A stretch of 64,000 bases of DNA from JAIPGX01 sp041650475. GTDB taxonomy: Bacteria > Babelota > Babeliae > Babelales > UASB340. The stretch is from positions 77,346-141,345 of the forward strand of contig JBAZLD010000001.1 in assembly GCA_041650475.1 (NCBI GenBank), read 5' to 3'. A model generated the notes under the pieces. It searched no databases. It was not told the origin of the DNA and saw nothing but the letters and a program-made list of their open reading frames with translations. Numbering within the stretch: position 1 is the stretch's first letter; the number at the start of each line of letters is the position of its first letter. The position numbers and the translations under genes were made by a program. This document shows positions 63,163 to 64,000 of the stretch, in pieces.

Positions 63163-63793
63163 AATATTCTTCCAATTTATTTATAGGAAATGCTCCTTTT
63201 CTTATTACCTTAACTTCTTTGTCATTTGATAAATCTATGATAGTAGATGGCAAAGTTTGCGTGAAAGAATGTTTTCTGTCAACTACCAAATAGTCAATTT
63301 TTTTCAAAATTTCCGGATCAATATTTTCAATTATAGATGGAACTGGTTGATTAGATATATTTGCACTTGTAGAAAAAAGACCATTAAAATTTGATAATAA
63401 TTTTTGTAATTCTTCATGATCAGGACATCTTATAGCGATTGTTTTTTGTGGAGACGTAAGAAATTTGGGAAGATTTTTTTTTGCTTTAAATACTATTGTA
63501 ACTGATCCGGGCCAGCAATTATTTATTAAATTTATAATTTTTGGGTTTAATAAATACGTTTTATCTATAAATTTTTTTAATTTTTGTATCGAATCTATAA
63601 GTATTAAATAAGGCTTATTATCTCTTTTTGTTTTTATATTATTCAATTTTTTATAGCTTTTCAAAGTTGTATTGCCAATTAATCCAAAGACGGTGTCGGT
63701 TGGTGTTATTGATATATTATTTTTTATTAGTGATTTTTTTAATTGTTCTATAGTTTTATTATTAAAACTAATTGTATATTTTTTTTTATCCAT
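63131..63793 (-). CDS. tsaC: L-threonylcarbamoyladenylate synthase (YrdC/Sua5 family)
   Basis: 220 residues. Makes threonylcarbamoyl-AMP, the donor for t6A37 in tRNA. The family marks are PTDTVFGL, IKTKRDNKPYLIL (KxR...KP), SVTIVFKAKKNLP, AIRCPDH and SANISNQPVPS. Together with tsaE at 23027-23491 it supports an active t6A pathway. Confidence 0.93.
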   Translation of the reverse strand: MDKKKYTISFNNKTIEQLKKSLIKNNISITPTDTVFGLIGNTTLKSYKKLNNIKTKRDNKPYLILIDSIQKLKKFIDKTYLLNPKIINLINNCWPGSVTIVFKAKKNLPKFLTSPQKTIAIRCPDHEELQKLLSNFNGLFSTSANISNQPVPSIIENIDPEILKKIDYLVVDRKHSFTQTLPSTIIDLSNDKEVKVIRKGAFPINKLEEYYGTKFKKTGE

Positions 63794-63849
63794 TTTTTTA
63801 ATGAATCTCCATAAATATTTGGAACTAATAAGCTTTTGACAATACTAAG

Positions 63850-63878
63850 ATTATATTCTAAATTAAATTTAATATAAA
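63850..63878 (-). promoter_or_regulatory. Predicted promoter of tsaC-nrnA
   Basis: On the minus strand TTTATA and TATAAT are separated by 17 bases (plus-strand 63873-63878 and 63850-63855), about 55 bases before the tsaC start. The -10 box is a perfect match. The remaining sequence to the window end shows no gene. Confidence 0.4.
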
Positions 63879-64000
63879 TTGAAATTTACAGTTGAATATA
63901 ATTTTAATAGAATTATAAAATTTTATTTCAAATGGAAATCGAGGCTTTTGTATTATTAAATAAAGTATTTTATAATAGTTATATTAATAATACAAAAAAA

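Overview
This 64 kb window is very AT-rich and gene-dense, with short intergenic gaps, many overlapping genes and almost no mobile DNA. The gene content is that of a reduced Gram-negative bacterium. There are genes for peptidoglycan (murA, a dapF homologue), Kdo/LPS (kdsD, an LptE-like lipoprotein) and outer-membrane barrels. Alongside these are several small secreted proteins of eukaryotic flavour (leucine-rich repeats, a Skp1-like fold, a PPP-type phosphatase ending in a prenylation-like CIIL). The combination fits an intracellular or protist-associated bacterium, most plausibly Candidatus Dependentiae (TM6/Babela group). That placement is an inference from content and composition; no 16S rRNA gene lies in the window.

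Layout. 1-3.7 kb: the end of an OPT-family transporter, a secreted LRR protein and topA. 3.9-13.4 kb: one long co-directional cluster of two paralogous membrane proteins, plsC, a complete batABCDE set and a secreted PPP-like phosphatase. 13.4-23.5 kb: housekeeping genes (galE, radA, tdk, murA, atpG, a YacP-type NYN nuclease, tsaE) mixed with a shortened HisRS-like gene and secreted proteins. 23.6-36.1 kb: the transcription/translation core, with a five-tRNA cluster, rpmG, secE, nusG, rplKAJL and rpoBC, then tRNA-Val. 36.1-41.3 kb: rpsO, pnp, rph, lptE-like, holA-like, fis-like.

41.4-48.5 kb: mostly minus-strand genes (sppA, rubredoxin, prmC, an outer-membrane barrel, ftsY, HAS-barrel protein, rnhB). 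48.7-51.4 kb: a tandem pair of near-identical HTH regulators with LexA-like tails, then rpsF-rpsR. 51.4-57.1 kb: a secreted LRR protein, an overlapping CBS-like/dapF pair, a Pro/Thr-rich secreted protein and a second barrel. 57.3-64 kb: rpsU, rbfA, kdsD, a MntA/HepT toxin-antitoxin pair, trpS, pilD with a frameshifted pseudopilin, nrnA and tsaC.

The strongest leads are these: the CaaX-like C-terminus on a secreted phosphatase encoded directly behind the Bat genes; a roughly 60-residue cysteine-rich (probable zinc) insertion in RNA polymerase beta; twin HTH/S24-like regulators that have each lost a different half of the protease dyad; a Skp1-like/LRR secreted protein; a CBS-like/DapF pair that could make an unusual diamino acid; and a HisRS-like protein without the motif 2 core. 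All calls rest on reading the sequence and remembered family motifs. No database search was run.
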